Shown: positions 1-7,252, counted from the first letter of the stretch. The stretch: DNA of 7,698 nt from Selenomonadaceae bacterium (GCA_016280345.1 JAEEGN010000252.1:1-7698), one strand, 5' to 3'. Numbers and translations: made by a program. Notes: generated by a model from the sequence alone, not told the origin.

Positions 1-193
1 ATTTCTTCCGGTCGATGCACCGATGGGGGATACCGGCCTTTTCCGCCCGGGTGAGGGCCATGACGCCGGGTTTGTCCGTCAGTACCACGCCTACCGGCGC
101 CGGGATCTGGCCGCTGTCCACGGCGGCCAGAATGGATTGGAGGTTTGTCCCCCGCCCGGAGCAGAGGACGCCGATGATCGGTTTCTCAGCCAT
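1..193 (-). CDS. purN: Phosphoribosylglycinamide formyltransferase, N-terminal part
   Basis: This is the start of GAR transformylase, which transfers a formyl group from 10-formyltetrahydrofolate to glycinamide ribonucleotide (GAR) in cytoplasmic purine synthesis. Only the first 64 codons lie in the window; the rest runs off the left edge. The translation begins MAEKPIIGVLCSGRGTNLQS, and the SGRGTNLQ stretch (residues 12-19) is the glycine-rich phosphate-binding loop typical of PurN N-termini. It is followed by an Ala-rich helix and a strand ending in VVLTDKPG, as expected for the Rossmann-like fold. The ATG at 191-193 overlaps the purM stop by 8 nt (ATGGCTGA), so translational coupling is likely. 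A purine-rich GGCGGGG lies a few bases upstream inside purM. The last gene visible in the operon fits this identity. No defect is seen in the part available. Confidence 0.93.
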   Translation of the reverse strand, partial: MAEKPIIGVLCSGRGTNLQSILAAVDSGQIPAPVGVVLTDKPGVMALTRAEKAGIPHRCIDRKK

Positions 194-1241
194 GGAAAAC
201 CCCGCCTTTGATGGTGACTTGATGGGGGCCGCGGGTCACGCGGCCGATGGTACAGACGGTCTCGCCCTTTTCCGCCAGATGGGAGCGGATGGCCGCCGCG
301 TCTTCCGGAGCAACGATGAGCAGCATGCCGATGCCCATGTTGAAGGTGCGGTACATTTCCGGCCAGTCCACGTTGCCCCAGCCCTGCAACAGGCGGAAGA
401 TGGGCGGCATTTCCCAGGCGCCAGCGTCGATCTCGCAGCCCATGTCCTCCGGCAGGGCCCGGGGAATATTGTCATAGAAACCGCCGCCGGTGATGTGGGC
501 CATGCCGTGCAGACGGAACTGCCCGATGAGAGGCAGGCAAACCCGGGGGTAAAGGCGCGTCGGCGTCAGCAGTTCTTCGCCCAACGTCTTTTCACCGAGT
601 TCCGGCAGTTTTTCCGCGCCGGTGAAACCCTTCACGTCGAAGACGATTTTCCGCACCAGCGAGAAGCCGTTGGAGTGGAGGCCCGAGGAGGGGAGGCCCA
701 GCAGGATGTCGCCGTCCTTCACCCGTTCGCTGGTGATGATTTCGGACTTTTCCACCACGCCGACGCAGAAGCCGGCGATGTCGTACTCGCCCTCGGGATA
801 GAAGCCGTTCATCTCGGCGGTCTCACCGCCAATCAAAGCGCAGCCCGACTCCCGGCAGGCGGCGGCGACACCTTTGACGATGGCGGCCACCTGCCGGGGC
901 AGGAGCTTGCCCACCGCCAGGTAGTCGAGGAAAAAGAGCGGCTCGGCACCCTGTACCAGAATGTCGTTCACGCACATGGCTACAGCGTCCTGGCCGATGG
1001 TGTCGTGCTTGTCCAGCAGGAACGCCAGCTTCAGCTTCGTGCCGACGCCGTCGGTACCGGAAACCAGCACCGGCTCTTTGTATTTCGCGGCATTGAGCGC
1101 GAAGAGTCCGCCGAAGCCGCCGAGGTCGCCGAGGACCTCCGGGCGATACGTCGCCCGCACGCTGTCCTTGATGAGCTGCACCGAGTAATTTCCGGCGTCA
1201 ATATCGACGCCGGCGTCACGATAGGTGAGTTTTTTGTCCAT
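186..1241 (-). CDS. purM: Phosphoribosylformylglycinamidine cyclo-ligase (AIR synthetase)
   Basis: AIR synthetase closes the imidazole ring: FGAM plus ATP gives aminoimidazole ribonucleotide (AIR), in the cytoplasm. The 351-residue length is normal for a full PurM. Visible family motifs are YRDAGVDIDAGN near the N-terminus (7-18), the ATP-binding SGTDGVGTKLK (61-71), the GGETAEM segment (138-144), LPSSGLHSNGFSL (183-195) and HITGGGFYDN in the C-terminal domain. The ATG at 1239-1241 is preceded by GGGAGG with a 5-nt spacer, which supports this start. The gene follows purF after 82 nt and its end overlaps the purN start. The purF-purM gap carries a GC-rich hairpin. The reading frame is intact, with no missing motif. 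Confidence 0.97.
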   Translation of the reverse strand: MDKKLTYRDAGVDIDAGNYSVQLIKDSVRATYRPEVLGDLGGFGGLFALNAAKYKEPVLVSGTDGVGTKLKLAFLLDKHDTIGQDAVAMCVNDILVQGAEPLFFLDYLAVGKLLPRQVAAIVKGVAAACRESGCALIGGETAEMNGFYPEGEYDIAGFCVGVVEKSEIITSERVKDGDILLGLPSSGLHSNGFSLVRKIVFDVKGFTGAEKLPELGEKTLGEELLTPTRLYPRVCLPLIGQFRLHGMAHITGGGFYDNIPRALPEDMGCEIDAGAWEMPPIFRLLQGWGNVDWPEMYRTFNMGIGMLLIVAPEDAAAIRSHLAEKGETVCTIGRVTRGPHQVTIKGGVFHG

Positions 1242-1257
1242 GGTTGCCTCCCGGGTC

Positions 1258-1284
1258 GCGGCGGGGCTGCTTGCCCGGCGCCGC
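1258..1284 (-). other. GC-rich hairpin between purF and purM
   Basis: The 82-nt purF-purM gap is the longest within the operon. It contains an interrupted inverted repeat: arms GCGGC (1258-1262) and GCCGC (1280-1284) enclose GGGC (1264-1267) and GCCC (1273-1276) around a 5-nt loop. No T-run follows on either strand, so it does not look like an intrinsic terminator. It could protect or tune the distal purMN part of the transcript, but that is inference. Such structures can also arise by chance in GC-rich DNA. Confidence 0.35.
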
Positions 1285-1323
1285 TTCGTATGGATGAGCG
1301 TGCCGTTCCGTCTGTCTGGTCGT

Positions 1324-2757
1324 TCAGCCCTTGGGGCGCCGTTGCTCGAAGACGTACTTGCCCGCGCTGTCGGGGACTTCGCCTCTTTCGATGGGATAGT
1401 CGCTGTTGAAGCAGGCGTAACACATATGACTGGGGTCGACGGCGGTCATGGCTGCCTTCAGGCCCTCCAGCGACAGGAAGTGCAGGGCGTCGGCCCCGAT
1501 GTACTGGCGAATTTCCTCCACCGATTTTGAGGCGGCGATGAGTTCCTTGCGGACTGAGGTGTCGATACCGTAGTAACAAGGGTATCCGATGGGAGGGGAG
1601 CTCACGCACATCTTGACCTCTTTCGCCCCGGCGGCTTGCAGCATTTTGACAATCTTGCCACTGGTGGTGCCGCGGACGATGGAGTCGTCCACCATGATAA
1701 CGGATTTCCCCTCGACGGCGGACCGGATGGCGTTGAGTTTGAGCTTCACTGCCGTGTCCCGCTTCTTCTGTGTCGGCTGGATGAAGGTCCGTCCGATGTA
1801 GCGGTTTTTCATCAGTCCCTCGCAGAAGGGAATGCCGGATTCAAAGGAGAAGCCGGTGGCCGCTGTGGTGCCGGAGTCCGGCACGGAGATGACGATGTCG
1901 CCCGTATAGCCGCTTTCCCGCGCCAGGATACGCCCCATCATGAAGCGGGCCGCGTGGACACTTTGCCCGTCAATGACGGAGTCGGGCCGCGCGAAGTAGA
2001 TGTGCTCGAAGATACAGGCAGAGAGTTTGGCTTTCGGCGCGAAGTGAATGGATTCCACGCCCTGGTCGCTGATGACGACCATCTCGCCCGGCTCGATGTC
2101 GCGCACGAATTCGGCCCCGATGACGTCGAGACCGCAGCTTTCCGAGGACAGCACCCAGCCGTTTTCAAGTTTCCCCAGACAGAGCGGGCGGAAACCGTGC
2201 GGATCCCTTGCCCCGATGAGCTTCGTCTCCGTCATCAGCGTCACGCAGTACGCGCCTTTCACCTGGAGCAGACTGTCGGCCAGCCGGTCCTCGATTGTCT
2301 CCTTGCGGGAGCGGGCGATGAGGTTCAGGATGACCTCGGTGTCGATGGAGGTCTGGAAAATGGTACCGTTCTGCTCCATCTGATGGCGGATTTCCGCCGC
2401 GTTCGTGAGGTTGCCGTTATGGGCGAGGCTGATTTTGCCGCCGGCGTAGTTCACGATCAAGGGCTGGGTATTGATGAGCAGGCTCGAACCGGTTGTGGAA
2501 TAGCGCACATGACCGATGGCGATGTGCTGGTTTTCCATGTGGGGCACTTGATGGCGGAAGACCTCGTTGACGAGCCCCATGCCCCGTGAGACGTCCATCC
2601 AGGCCCCGTCGGTCACGGCGATGCCCGCGGACTCCTGCCCCCGGTGCTGCAGCGCATACAGCCCCAGATAGGTCAGCGTCGTCACGTCCTCCTCGTGGGA
2701 AAAGACGCCATAGACGCCGCATTCTTCCTTCCATTTTCCACCTAAGATATCCGACAT
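1324..2757 (-). CDS. purF: Amidophosphoribosyltransferase (glutamine PRPP amidotransferase), Fe-S type
   Basis: This enzyme catalyses the first committed step of purine synthesis: PRPP plus glutamine gives 5-phosphoribosylamine. The 477 residues comprise an N-terminal Ntn-type glutaminase and a C-terminal phosphoribosyltransferase domain. Cys13 in EECGVYG is the expected catalytic nucleophile, exposed after removal of a 12-residue propeptide. The region LQHRGQESAGI (36-46) and RYSTTG (85-90) belong to the glutaminase. VIMVDDSIVRGTT (353-365) is the PRPP-binding loop. Cysteines at 248, 394, 446 and 449 (the last two as CYAC) match the four ligands of the 4Fe-4S cluster in the Bacillus subtilis enzyme, so maturation is probably oxygen-sensitive. 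The ATG lies 1 nt after the purC stop (TGATATG), so the two are probably translationally coupled. Purine nucleotide feedback inhibition is a family property. Confidence 0.97.
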   Translation of the reverse strand: MSDILGGKWKEECGVYGVFSHEEDVTTLTYLGLYALQHRGQESAGIAVTDGAWMDVSRGMGLVNEVFRHQVPHMENQHIAIGHVRYSTTGSSLLINTQPLIVNYAGGKISLAHNGNLTNAAEIRHQMEQNGTIFQTSIDTEVILNLIARSRKETIEDRLADSLLQVKGAYCVTLMTETKLIGARDPHGFRPLCLGKLENGWVLSSESCGLDVIGAEFVRDIEPGEMVVISDQGVESIHFAPKAKLSACIFEHIYFARPDSVIDGQSVHAARFMMGRILARESGYTGDIVISVPDSGTTAATGFSFESGIPFCEGLMKNRYIGRTFIQPTQKKRDTAVKLKLNAIRSAVEGKSVIMVDDSIVRGTTSGKIVKMLQAAGAKEVKMCVSSPPIGYPCYYGIDTSVRKELIAASKSVEEIRQYIGADALHFLSLEGLKAAMTAVDPSHMCYACFNSDYPIERGEVPDSAGKYVFEQRRPKG

Positions 2758-2758
2758 A

Positions 2759-3472
2759 TCAGCGTTCTTCCCCCGTCAGCCGGCGCAGCATTTCCTTGTA
2801 AGCGCCTTCCACGTTGCCGAGATCGCGGCGGAACCGGTCCTTGTCCAGCTTCTCGTGGGTATCGCTGTCCCAGAAGCGGCAATTGTCCGGCGAGATCTCG
2901 TCGCCGAGGACGATTTCCCCGTTCAAACGGCCGAATTCCAGCTTGAAGTCGATGAGATCGACTTTCTTCTGCTTGAGGAAATCCTTCAGGATGGCGTTGA
3001 TCCTGAGGCCCGTACGCTCGATGGCGGCGACTTCTTCCGGCGTCGCCAGCTTCAGCACCTGGATATGATAATGGTTCAGCATCGGGTCGCCGAGTTCGTC
3101 GCTCTTGTAGTAAAGCTCCACGATGGGTTCGGCGAGCGGCGTTCCCTCGGCCAGGCCCAGGCGCTGGGCCAAGCTCCCCGCGGCCACGTTCCGCATGACG
3201 ACTTCCAAAGGAATCATGTCGAGCTTCTTCACCAGCATCTCCCGATCGCTGGGCATGCTGACGTAGTGCGTCTTGATGCCTTCCTTCTCCAGGAGGCCGA
3301 AGAAGAACGCCGTCATCTTGTTGTTCATGATGCCCTTCTCGGCGATGGTGCCTTTCTTCGCGCCGTTGCCGGCGGTGGCGTCGTCCTTGTAATAGACCAA
3401 CAGCTCGTCCGGCTTTTCCGCCTCGTACATGATCTTTGCCTTGCCCTCGTAAAGTGCTTTCTTATCGCTCAT
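2759..3472 (-). CDS. purC: Phosphoribosylaminoimidazole-succinocarboxamide synthase (SAICAR synthetase)
   Basis: SAICAR synthetase joins CAIR and aspartate using ATP. The 237-residue single-domain form is the standard bacterial length. Diagnostic segments are LYEGKAKIMY (7-16), DDATAGNG in the nucleotide-binding region, IPLEVVMRNVAAGS in the substrate-binding core, LIDFKLEFG and GDEISPDNCRFWD near the C-terminus. The ATG at 3470-3472 follows AGAGG with a 3-nt spacer and a stronger GGAGGG a little further upstream, so ribosome binding is well supported. It lies 30 nt after purE and 1 nt before purF, which puts it firmly inside the operon. Everything expected of an active enzyme is visible, and no frameshift is seen. 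Confidence 0.97.
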   Translation of the reverse strand: MSDKKALYEGKAKIMYEAEKPDELLVYYKDDATAGNGAKKGTIAEKGIMNNKMTAFFFGLLEKEGIKTHYVSMPSDREMLVKKLDMIPLEVVMRNVAAGSLAQRLGLAEGTPLAEPIVELYYKSDELGDPMLNHYHIQVLKLATPEEVAAIERTGLRINAILKDFLKQKKVDLIDFKLEFGRLNGEIVLGDEISPDNCRFWDSDTHEKLDKDRFRRDLGNVEGAYKEMLRRLTGEER

Positions 3473-3502
3473 AATCCTCTGTCCCTCCGTTTTCTCTTTC
3501 CT

Positions 3503-3994
3503 TCATTTCTCAAGTTGGGCCAATACCCGGGCACCCTTCTGCTCGACTTCTTCGGCCAGTTTCGCGCGGTAGTCCCGGAGCTTTTTCGCGAGCGCTTCGT
3601 CCGCCAGCGCCAGAATCTCCAACGCGAACAAGGCGGCGTTCTTGGCCCCGTTGATGGCCATGGTGCCCACCGGAACGCCGGATGGCATTTGCACTGTGGA
3701 CAGAAGCGCGTCAAGGCCGTTCATCGGCGAAGCGTTGATGGGGACGCCGATGACCGGCAGTATCGTATGGCTCGCCGCAACGCCCGCCAGATGGGCCGCG
3801 CCGCCGGCGGCCGCAATGATGAGGCGGACGTCCCGCTTCGCGGCGGTCGAGACAAGCTCTTCCACCTTTGCCGGGGTGCGGTGCGCCGAGGCGACCGTGA
3901 CCTCCCCTTCCACTCCGAATTGCCGCAGCGTCTCCACCGCCGGCTTCATGATTGGCCAGTCGGAATCGCTGCCGATAAGGATCGCTACCTTCAT
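3503..3994 (-). CDS. purE: N5-carboxyaminoimidazole ribonucleotide mutase (PurE, class I type)
   Basis: PurE supplies CAIR for the PurC reaction; the class I enzyme rearranges N5-CAIR to CAIR. With the ATG at 3992-3994 the protein is 163 residues, typical for PurE, and begins MKVAILIGSDSDWPIM. SDSDWP, the SAHRTP loop, the GGAAHLAG loop and LLSTVQMPSGVPVGT are the expected active-site segments. Two in-frame upstream starts exist, TTG at 4010-4012 and ATG at 4001-4003. The GGGAG at 4004-4008 is directly abutting that ATG but 9 nt from the one at 3992-3994, so I chose the latter. First gene of the operon. No purK follows it here, so N5-CAIR synthetase must be elsewhere or be dispensed with. Confidence 0.95.
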   Translation of the reverse strand: MKVAILIGSDSDWPIMKPAVETLRQFGVEGEVTVASAHRTPAKVEELVSTAAKRDVRLIIAAAGGAAHLAGVAASHTILPVIGVPINASPMNGLDALLSTVQMPSGVPVGTMAINGAKNAALFALEILALADEALAKKLRDYRAKLAEEVEQKGARVLAQLEK

Positions 3995-4003
3995 GCCCGT
4001 CAT

Positions 4004-4008
4004 CTCCC
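4004..4008 (-). promoter_or_regulatory. purE ribosome binding site
   Basis: GGGAG on the minus strand lies 9 nt before the ATG at 3992-3994 and touches the alternative ATG at 4001-4003. This spacing decides the purE start in favour of the shorter 163-residue protein. Confidence 0.7.
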
Positions 4009-4023
4009 GCAAGTTTTTTTCAT

Positions 4024-4039
4024 GGAAGAAGATTCTCCC
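4024..4039 (-). other. Possible 5'-end hairpin of the pur mRNA
   Basis: The predicted first bases of the pur transcript can fold into a small hairpin. On the minus strand, GGGAGA (4039-4034) pairs with TCTTCC (4029-4024), using one G-U pair and a 4-nt loop. A stem at the extreme 5' end often stabilises mRNA in low-GC Gram-positives, but this role is inferred. It depends on transcription starting near 4039, which is predicted only from the promoter position. Confidence 0.35.
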
Positions 4040-4044
4040 ATATA

Positions 4045-4073
4045 ATGATAGCGAATGAAACCGCCCCTGTCAA
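4045..4073 (-). promoter_or_regulatory. pur operon promoter (sigma-A/sigma-70 type)
   Basis: On the minus strand, a perfect -35 TTGACA (4073-4068) is separated by exactly 17 nt from TATCAT (4050-4045), which matches the -10 consensus in five of six positions. Transcription should begin about 4038-4039, giving a leader of roughly 45 nt before purE. That leaves no room for a purine riboswitch downstream of this promoter. Any control would have to act at the promoter itself. I looked for PurR-box-like sequence and saw only weak partial matches. Confidence 0.82.
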
Positions 4074-4206
4074 ACAAAAGCCAAAAGAAAACATACGAAA
4101 GATTCCGGAGGCATTTTCCCCAATACATTGGAAGCAGGGTTCTTTTTTTGTCATCGGGAAAAACATGGCAGGATTTTTATATGATAACGACGAATAGTCT
4201 TCTTTA
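4074..4206. other. Intergenic spacer between the divergent pur and EAL-protein promoters
   Basis: The full non-coding gap between purE and the EAL gene is 273 nt (3995-4267). This central part is richer in A and T than the flanking genes. Besides the promoters annotated separately I see no convincing operator, riboswitch or small gene. An open frame runs through it on the plus strand from an ATG at 4055. It has no Shine-Dalgarno site and encodes no recognisable protein segment, so I treat it as non-coding. Confidence 0.6.
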
Positions 4207-4215
4207 TGATATAAT
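4207..4215 (+). promoter_or_regulatory. Extended -10 promoter of the EAL-domain gene
   Basis: TGATATAAT is a perfect extended -10 element (TGn followed by consensus TATAAT). No good -35 lies 16-18 nt upstream (the bases there read around AACGACGA), which is typical of extended -10 promoters. Transcription would begin near 4222, about 46 nt before the GTG start at 4268. This supports the shorter gene model, since the upstream ATG at 4055 would not be on this transcript. Confidence 0.7.
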
Positions 4216-4250
4216 CAGGAAAGGTTGTTTTTCGTTTCTGACCGTTTCTG

Positions 4251-4260
4251 AAAGGCGGTG
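4251..4260 (+). promoter_or_regulatory. Ribosome binding site fixing the GTG start at 4268
   Basis: AAAGGCGGTG differs from the ideal AAAGGAGGTG at one base and lies 7 nt before the GTG at 4268. No comparable site precedes the ATG at 4055 or the ATG codons at 4289 and 4292. This makes 4268 the most likely start. Confidence 0.8.
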
Positions 4261-4267
4261 CGATAGA

Positions 4268-7171
4268 GTGGGATTCCTGCGCTTATTCATGATGGGGTTG
4301 CTGCTGGCCCTGAGCCTTATTCCGTGTCCGGCGGTTGCTACCGGACGGCGCGACGTGGTACGCGTCGGCTATGTTGAAGCCCCGGAATATCTGACCCGGG
4401 ATACGGACGGTCAGTACAGCGGCGTCGTGTATGACTATCTGGAAACGCTGGCAGTCTATGCCGGTCTCCAGTTGGAGTATGTCTCCGGTACAACGGAGGA
4501 GTGCATCGAGCGGCTGACGCTGGGCTCGGTGGATATGCTGGCGGACGTGGTCGCCGATCAGCTCATGACCGATCCTGACTTCATTCATTCCAGCCTGGCC
4601 GCAGCCCGCACGACGACGTTCCTGATGCTCGACGACGGCGATGACGACAGCGGCTCCTGGATGCCGCCCTCCATGCGCATCGGCTACCTCGCGCCCATCC
4701 ATTCACCGGGCCGTATCACCAGTGCGCTGGAGCAGCGTGGCATCAAGAAGGAACGCTTCACGCTGATTCCGTATTATGACGAAGCGTTCCTGCGCAGCGA
4801 CTACCGCGCCAGCATCATCGACGGCCAGATCGTCGACGCCATGGATACTACCGGCAAGGCACCCACTGGCTTTTCTCTGTTCACGGACAACATCTACCTC
4901 ACGATGCGTCGGGATCATGTCGCCCTTCTGCATCGTCTTGACCAGGCGGCGGAGGAGATTTTCCTCGCGAGTCCGCGGTTCCGGGAACAGCTTCAGGCCC
5001 GCCACTTCCAGTCGGGGGCACCGCTGCTCCTGACGCCGGCGGAACGCGAATACCTTCAGGACAAAGGCGTCATCCTGACGGCCTCTACGCCGGGACAGCC
5101 GCCGTATTCCTATTTCCAGGACGGCCATCATCTGGGCGTTCTTGAGGATATCCTGCAGCTCATGTCGCTTGACCTCGGGCTTACCTTCACGTCCCGGGAT
5201 TATTCGAGCAATGAGGAGATGCTGGAGGCCTTGCGGAAGGGCCGGGTGGAGTTGGTCACGGATTTCTGTGCCGATTACAACTGGGCGCACCAGAAGAACG
5301 CCGACCTCAGCCACGCCTATCTGACGATGAATTACATCGCGCTCTCCCGCTCCGGCAGCAATCTGGAGGACGCGCCCCGTATTGCTTGCCCCAGGGGCTT
5401 CTACTATGTACAGGAGTTCGTGGAGAAGAATTACAACAAGGAGCAACTGCAATACTACGATTCCATCCGGGACTGCATTGCCGCGGTCAGCGAGGGCAAG
5501 GCCGATCTGACCTTCATCAATACCATGACGGCTCAGCACGAGCTCTTGCAGGCATCGTATCCCAATATCAGCACCAACAACCACGTGGTGTTCTCCCATG
5601 ACGTTTCCATGGCGGTGAGCGCCAACGCCGATCCCACGTTGATCCGCATCCTGAACAAGGAAATCGCTCATCTGGGGCAGACGAAGATCAACGAAATCGT
5701 CAGCCGGCACATCTTCAGCATCCGTCGGCACCAGACATTGCGGACGTATCTCCAGAATAACCCGATTGAATCCATCAGCATCATCGCCATCGTTTCCGCC
5801 ATTATCATCGGCTTCATGCTGAACGCCTATCGCACCGCCAAGAAGAACGAGCGGAAGATTTACGATCTCACCTATCTCGACCGCACTACCAAGATGCAGA
5901 ACTACAACTGGTTCACCGAGAACGTGCCACCGTTGATCGGAAGCGCGGGGCAGGCCCGGACGGCGGGGCGTCTCTACATCATGGCGCTCTTCCCGCAGCA
6001 TTGGGATATCCTGGCCGCGACCCACGGCCACAGTAAGCTCTACTTGGGGATCAAGAAGCTGTTTGACCGCCTGCAGGAAAAGCACGACTGGATTCGGGCG
6101 GTATCCATGGCTTCCGGCTTCTCGAAGATGCACGCCTTTATCGAGCTGCCGCCGGAGTTCTCGCCGGAGGACGCGGCGAGAATCATCATGGGAGACGTCA
6201 CGGTGGCCGACATCGGCGACTTGTCTGTCCACGTGGAGTACCACGCCGGCCTTTGCCAGGTGCCGCCGGAAGGCGAGATCAACCTGCCGGAGCTCATGAA
6301 CAACGCCGAGACAGCGGAACGCGAGGCAGACGAGTCCGGGAACAGCGTCGGCATCTACGATGACAGGGTACGTGAGAAGTTGGCCCGCGTGAAGCGCATC
6401 GAGGATCTCATGCATCCGGCGCTGGAGCGCGAGGAGTTCCAGATCTGGCTCCAGCCGAAATACGACATTGAATCCCAGAAAATCGTCGGGGCGGAGACTC
6501 TGGTGCGCTGGCAGAGCGAGGAGCTGGGCTTCATGATGCCCGGCCAGTTCATCGAGCTGTTCGAGCAGAACGGCTTCATCGTCAACTTCGATTACTATAT
6601 GCTGGAGCACACCTGTCAGTTGCAGCGTCAGCGTCTGGACCAGGGGCTCAAGGTCGTGCCCATCTCGGTCAACCAGTCCGGCCTTCATATGCGTGAGGAA
6701 GGCTATCTCACCAAGATGCAGGCCATCGTCGATAAATACCAGCTGCCGCCGGGCGTCATCGAGCTGGAGCTCACGGAGACCGCTTTCGTCGATTTCGAGA
6801 CGAAGGAAGCTCAGGGCAGCGCCATCGATATCGTCAACGCTTTGCATGACATGGGCTTTACCATGTCGATGGACGATTTCGGTACCGGCTATTCCTCCAT
6901 CGCCATGCTCCAGACACTGCCAATGGACGTCATGAAGATCGATCGCTCCCTGCTTCTGTCGGCGGAAAAGGCCCCGCGGGCTCAGGAAATCCTCCAGGTC
7001 GTCATCGAGCTCGGCCAGCGGCTCAAGATGAAAGTACTCTGCGAAGGTATCGAGACGAAGGAGCAGGAAGCGCTGCTGCTCTCTCTGGGCTGCCATATCG
7101 GTCAGGGCTTCCTGTTCGGCAAGCCCGTTGTCGATACGGAGTTCTGCGTCCGCCTGGACAACGGAGATTGA
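4268..7171 (+). CDS. Membrane-anchored c-di-GMP phosphodiesterase with two solute-binding-like sensor domains (SBP-SBP-TM-GGDEF*-EAL)
   Basis: A 967-residue signalling protein predicted to hydrolyse cyclic di-GMP in response to an extracytoplasmic ligand. Residues 1-25 form a signal peptide ending PAVA. Residues about 29-245 and 265-485 look like two tandem periplasmic amino-acid-binding-type (SBP_bac_3) domains, for example VRVGYVEAPEYL and VILTASTPGQPPYSYF. Residues about 501-520 are a single transmembrane helix. A GGDEF-like domain follows (about 533-700) with the signature replaced by MASGFSK, so it should not make c-di-GMP. The EAL domain (about 715-957) keeps E743 (ETLVRW), N802, E834 and E837, D869-D870 (DDFGTGYSS), K890, D892, E926 with E929, and Q946, so it should be active. 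GTG at 4268 is chosen from the near-perfect ribosome site and the signal peptide. It is divergent from the pur operon. The ligand is unknown. Confidence 0.9.
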   Translation: MGFLRLFMMGLLLALSLIPCPAVATGRRDVVRVGYVEAPEYLTRDTDGQYSGVVYDYLETLAVYAGLQLEYVSGTTEECIERLTLGSVDMLADVVADQLMTDPDFIHSSLAAARTTTFLMLDDGDDDSGSWMPPSMRIGYLAPIHSPGRITSALEQRGIKKERFTLIPYYDEAFLRSDYRASIIDGQIVDAMDTTGKAPTGFSLFTDNIYLTMRRDHVALLHRLDQAAEEIFLASPRFREQLQARHFQSGAPLLLTPAEREYLQDKGVILTASTPGQPPYSYFQDGHHLGVLEDILQLMSLDLGLTFTSRDYSSNEEMLEALRKGRVELVTDFCADYNWAHQKNADLSHAYLTMNYIALSRSGSNLEDAPRIACPRGFYYVQEFVEKNYNKEQLQYYDSIRDCIAAVSEGKADLTFINTMTAQHELLQASYPNISTNNHVVFSHDVSMAVSANADPTLIRILNKEIAHLGQTKINEIVSRHIFSIRRHQTLRTYLQNNPIESISIIAIVSAIIIGFMLNAYRTAKKNERKIYDLTYLDRTTKMQNYNWFTENVPPLIGSAGQARTAGRLYIMALFPQHWDILAATHGHSKLYLGIKKLFDRLQEKHDWIRAVSMASGFSKMHAFIELPPEFSPEDAARIIMGDVTVADIGDLSVHVEYHAGLCQVPPEGEINLPELMNNAETAEREADESGNSVGIYDDRVREKLARVKRIEDLMHPALEREEFQIWLQPKYDIESQKIVGAETLVRWQSEELGFMMPGQFIELFEQNGFIVNFDYYMLEHTCQLQRQRLDQGLKVVPISVNQSGLHMREEGYLTKMQAIVDKYQLPPGVIELELTETAFVDFETKEAQGSAIDIVNALHDMGFTMSMDDFGTGYSSIAMLQTLPMDVMKIDRSLLLSAEKAPRAQEILQVVIELGQRLKMKVLCEGIETKEQEALLLSLGCHIGQGFLFGKPVVDTEFCVRLDNGD

Positions 7172-7199
7172 ACGAACAGGAGACGGAACGGGCATGGGG

Positions 7200-7240
7200 C
7201 CGGCGTCTCGCCGGATCCGGTTTGCCACTGCATCCGGGCG
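7200..7240 (+). other. Overlapping GC-rich hairpins after the EAL gene
   Basis: Two mutually exclusive inverted repeats lie 29-69 nt after the stop. CCGGCG (7200-7205) can pair with CGCCGG (7209-7214). Alternatively, CGCCGGAT (7209-7216) can pair with ATCCGGGCG (7232-7240) with one bulged G. No T-run follows, so this is not a classic intrinsic terminator. It may still slow or end transcription before the tRNA promoter. No better terminator is visible for the EAL gene. Confidence 0.35.
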
Positions 7241-7252
7241 GCGCCGACCTCC

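Noticed and set aside
15..1409. 464-codon plus-strand open frame opposite purN/purM
   Set aside because: Antisense shadow of conserved genes. The product shows no family resemblance.
1636..2589. 317-codon plus-strand open frame opposite purF
   Set aside because: Antisense shadow, with no ribosome site or recognisable domain.
2855..4045. 396-codon plus-strand open frame opposite purC and purE
   Set aside because: Spans two unrelated conserved genes and their gap on the other strand. A shadow, not a gene.
4041..4046. Plus-strand TATAAT upstream of the ATG at 4055
   Set aside because: The hexamer 17 nt upstream (TTTCAT) is a poor -35 and there is no TG extension. It overlaps the pur -10 on the other strand, and a transcript from it would be almost leaderless.
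4040..4110. Possible PurR boxes near the pur promoter (GATAGCGAATGAA and ACATACGAAAGAT)
   Set aside because: Both match the Bacillus PurBox poorly, with several mismatches, and they are in the same orientation rather than inverted.
4703..7228. 841-codon open frame on the minus strand opposite the EAL gene
   Set aside because: It mirrors the codon structure of the plus-strand gene, has no recognisable domain, and low-complexity Arg/Leu/Asp/His-rich content typical of antisense shadows in GC-rich DNA. The EAL gene has clear domains and a ribosome site.
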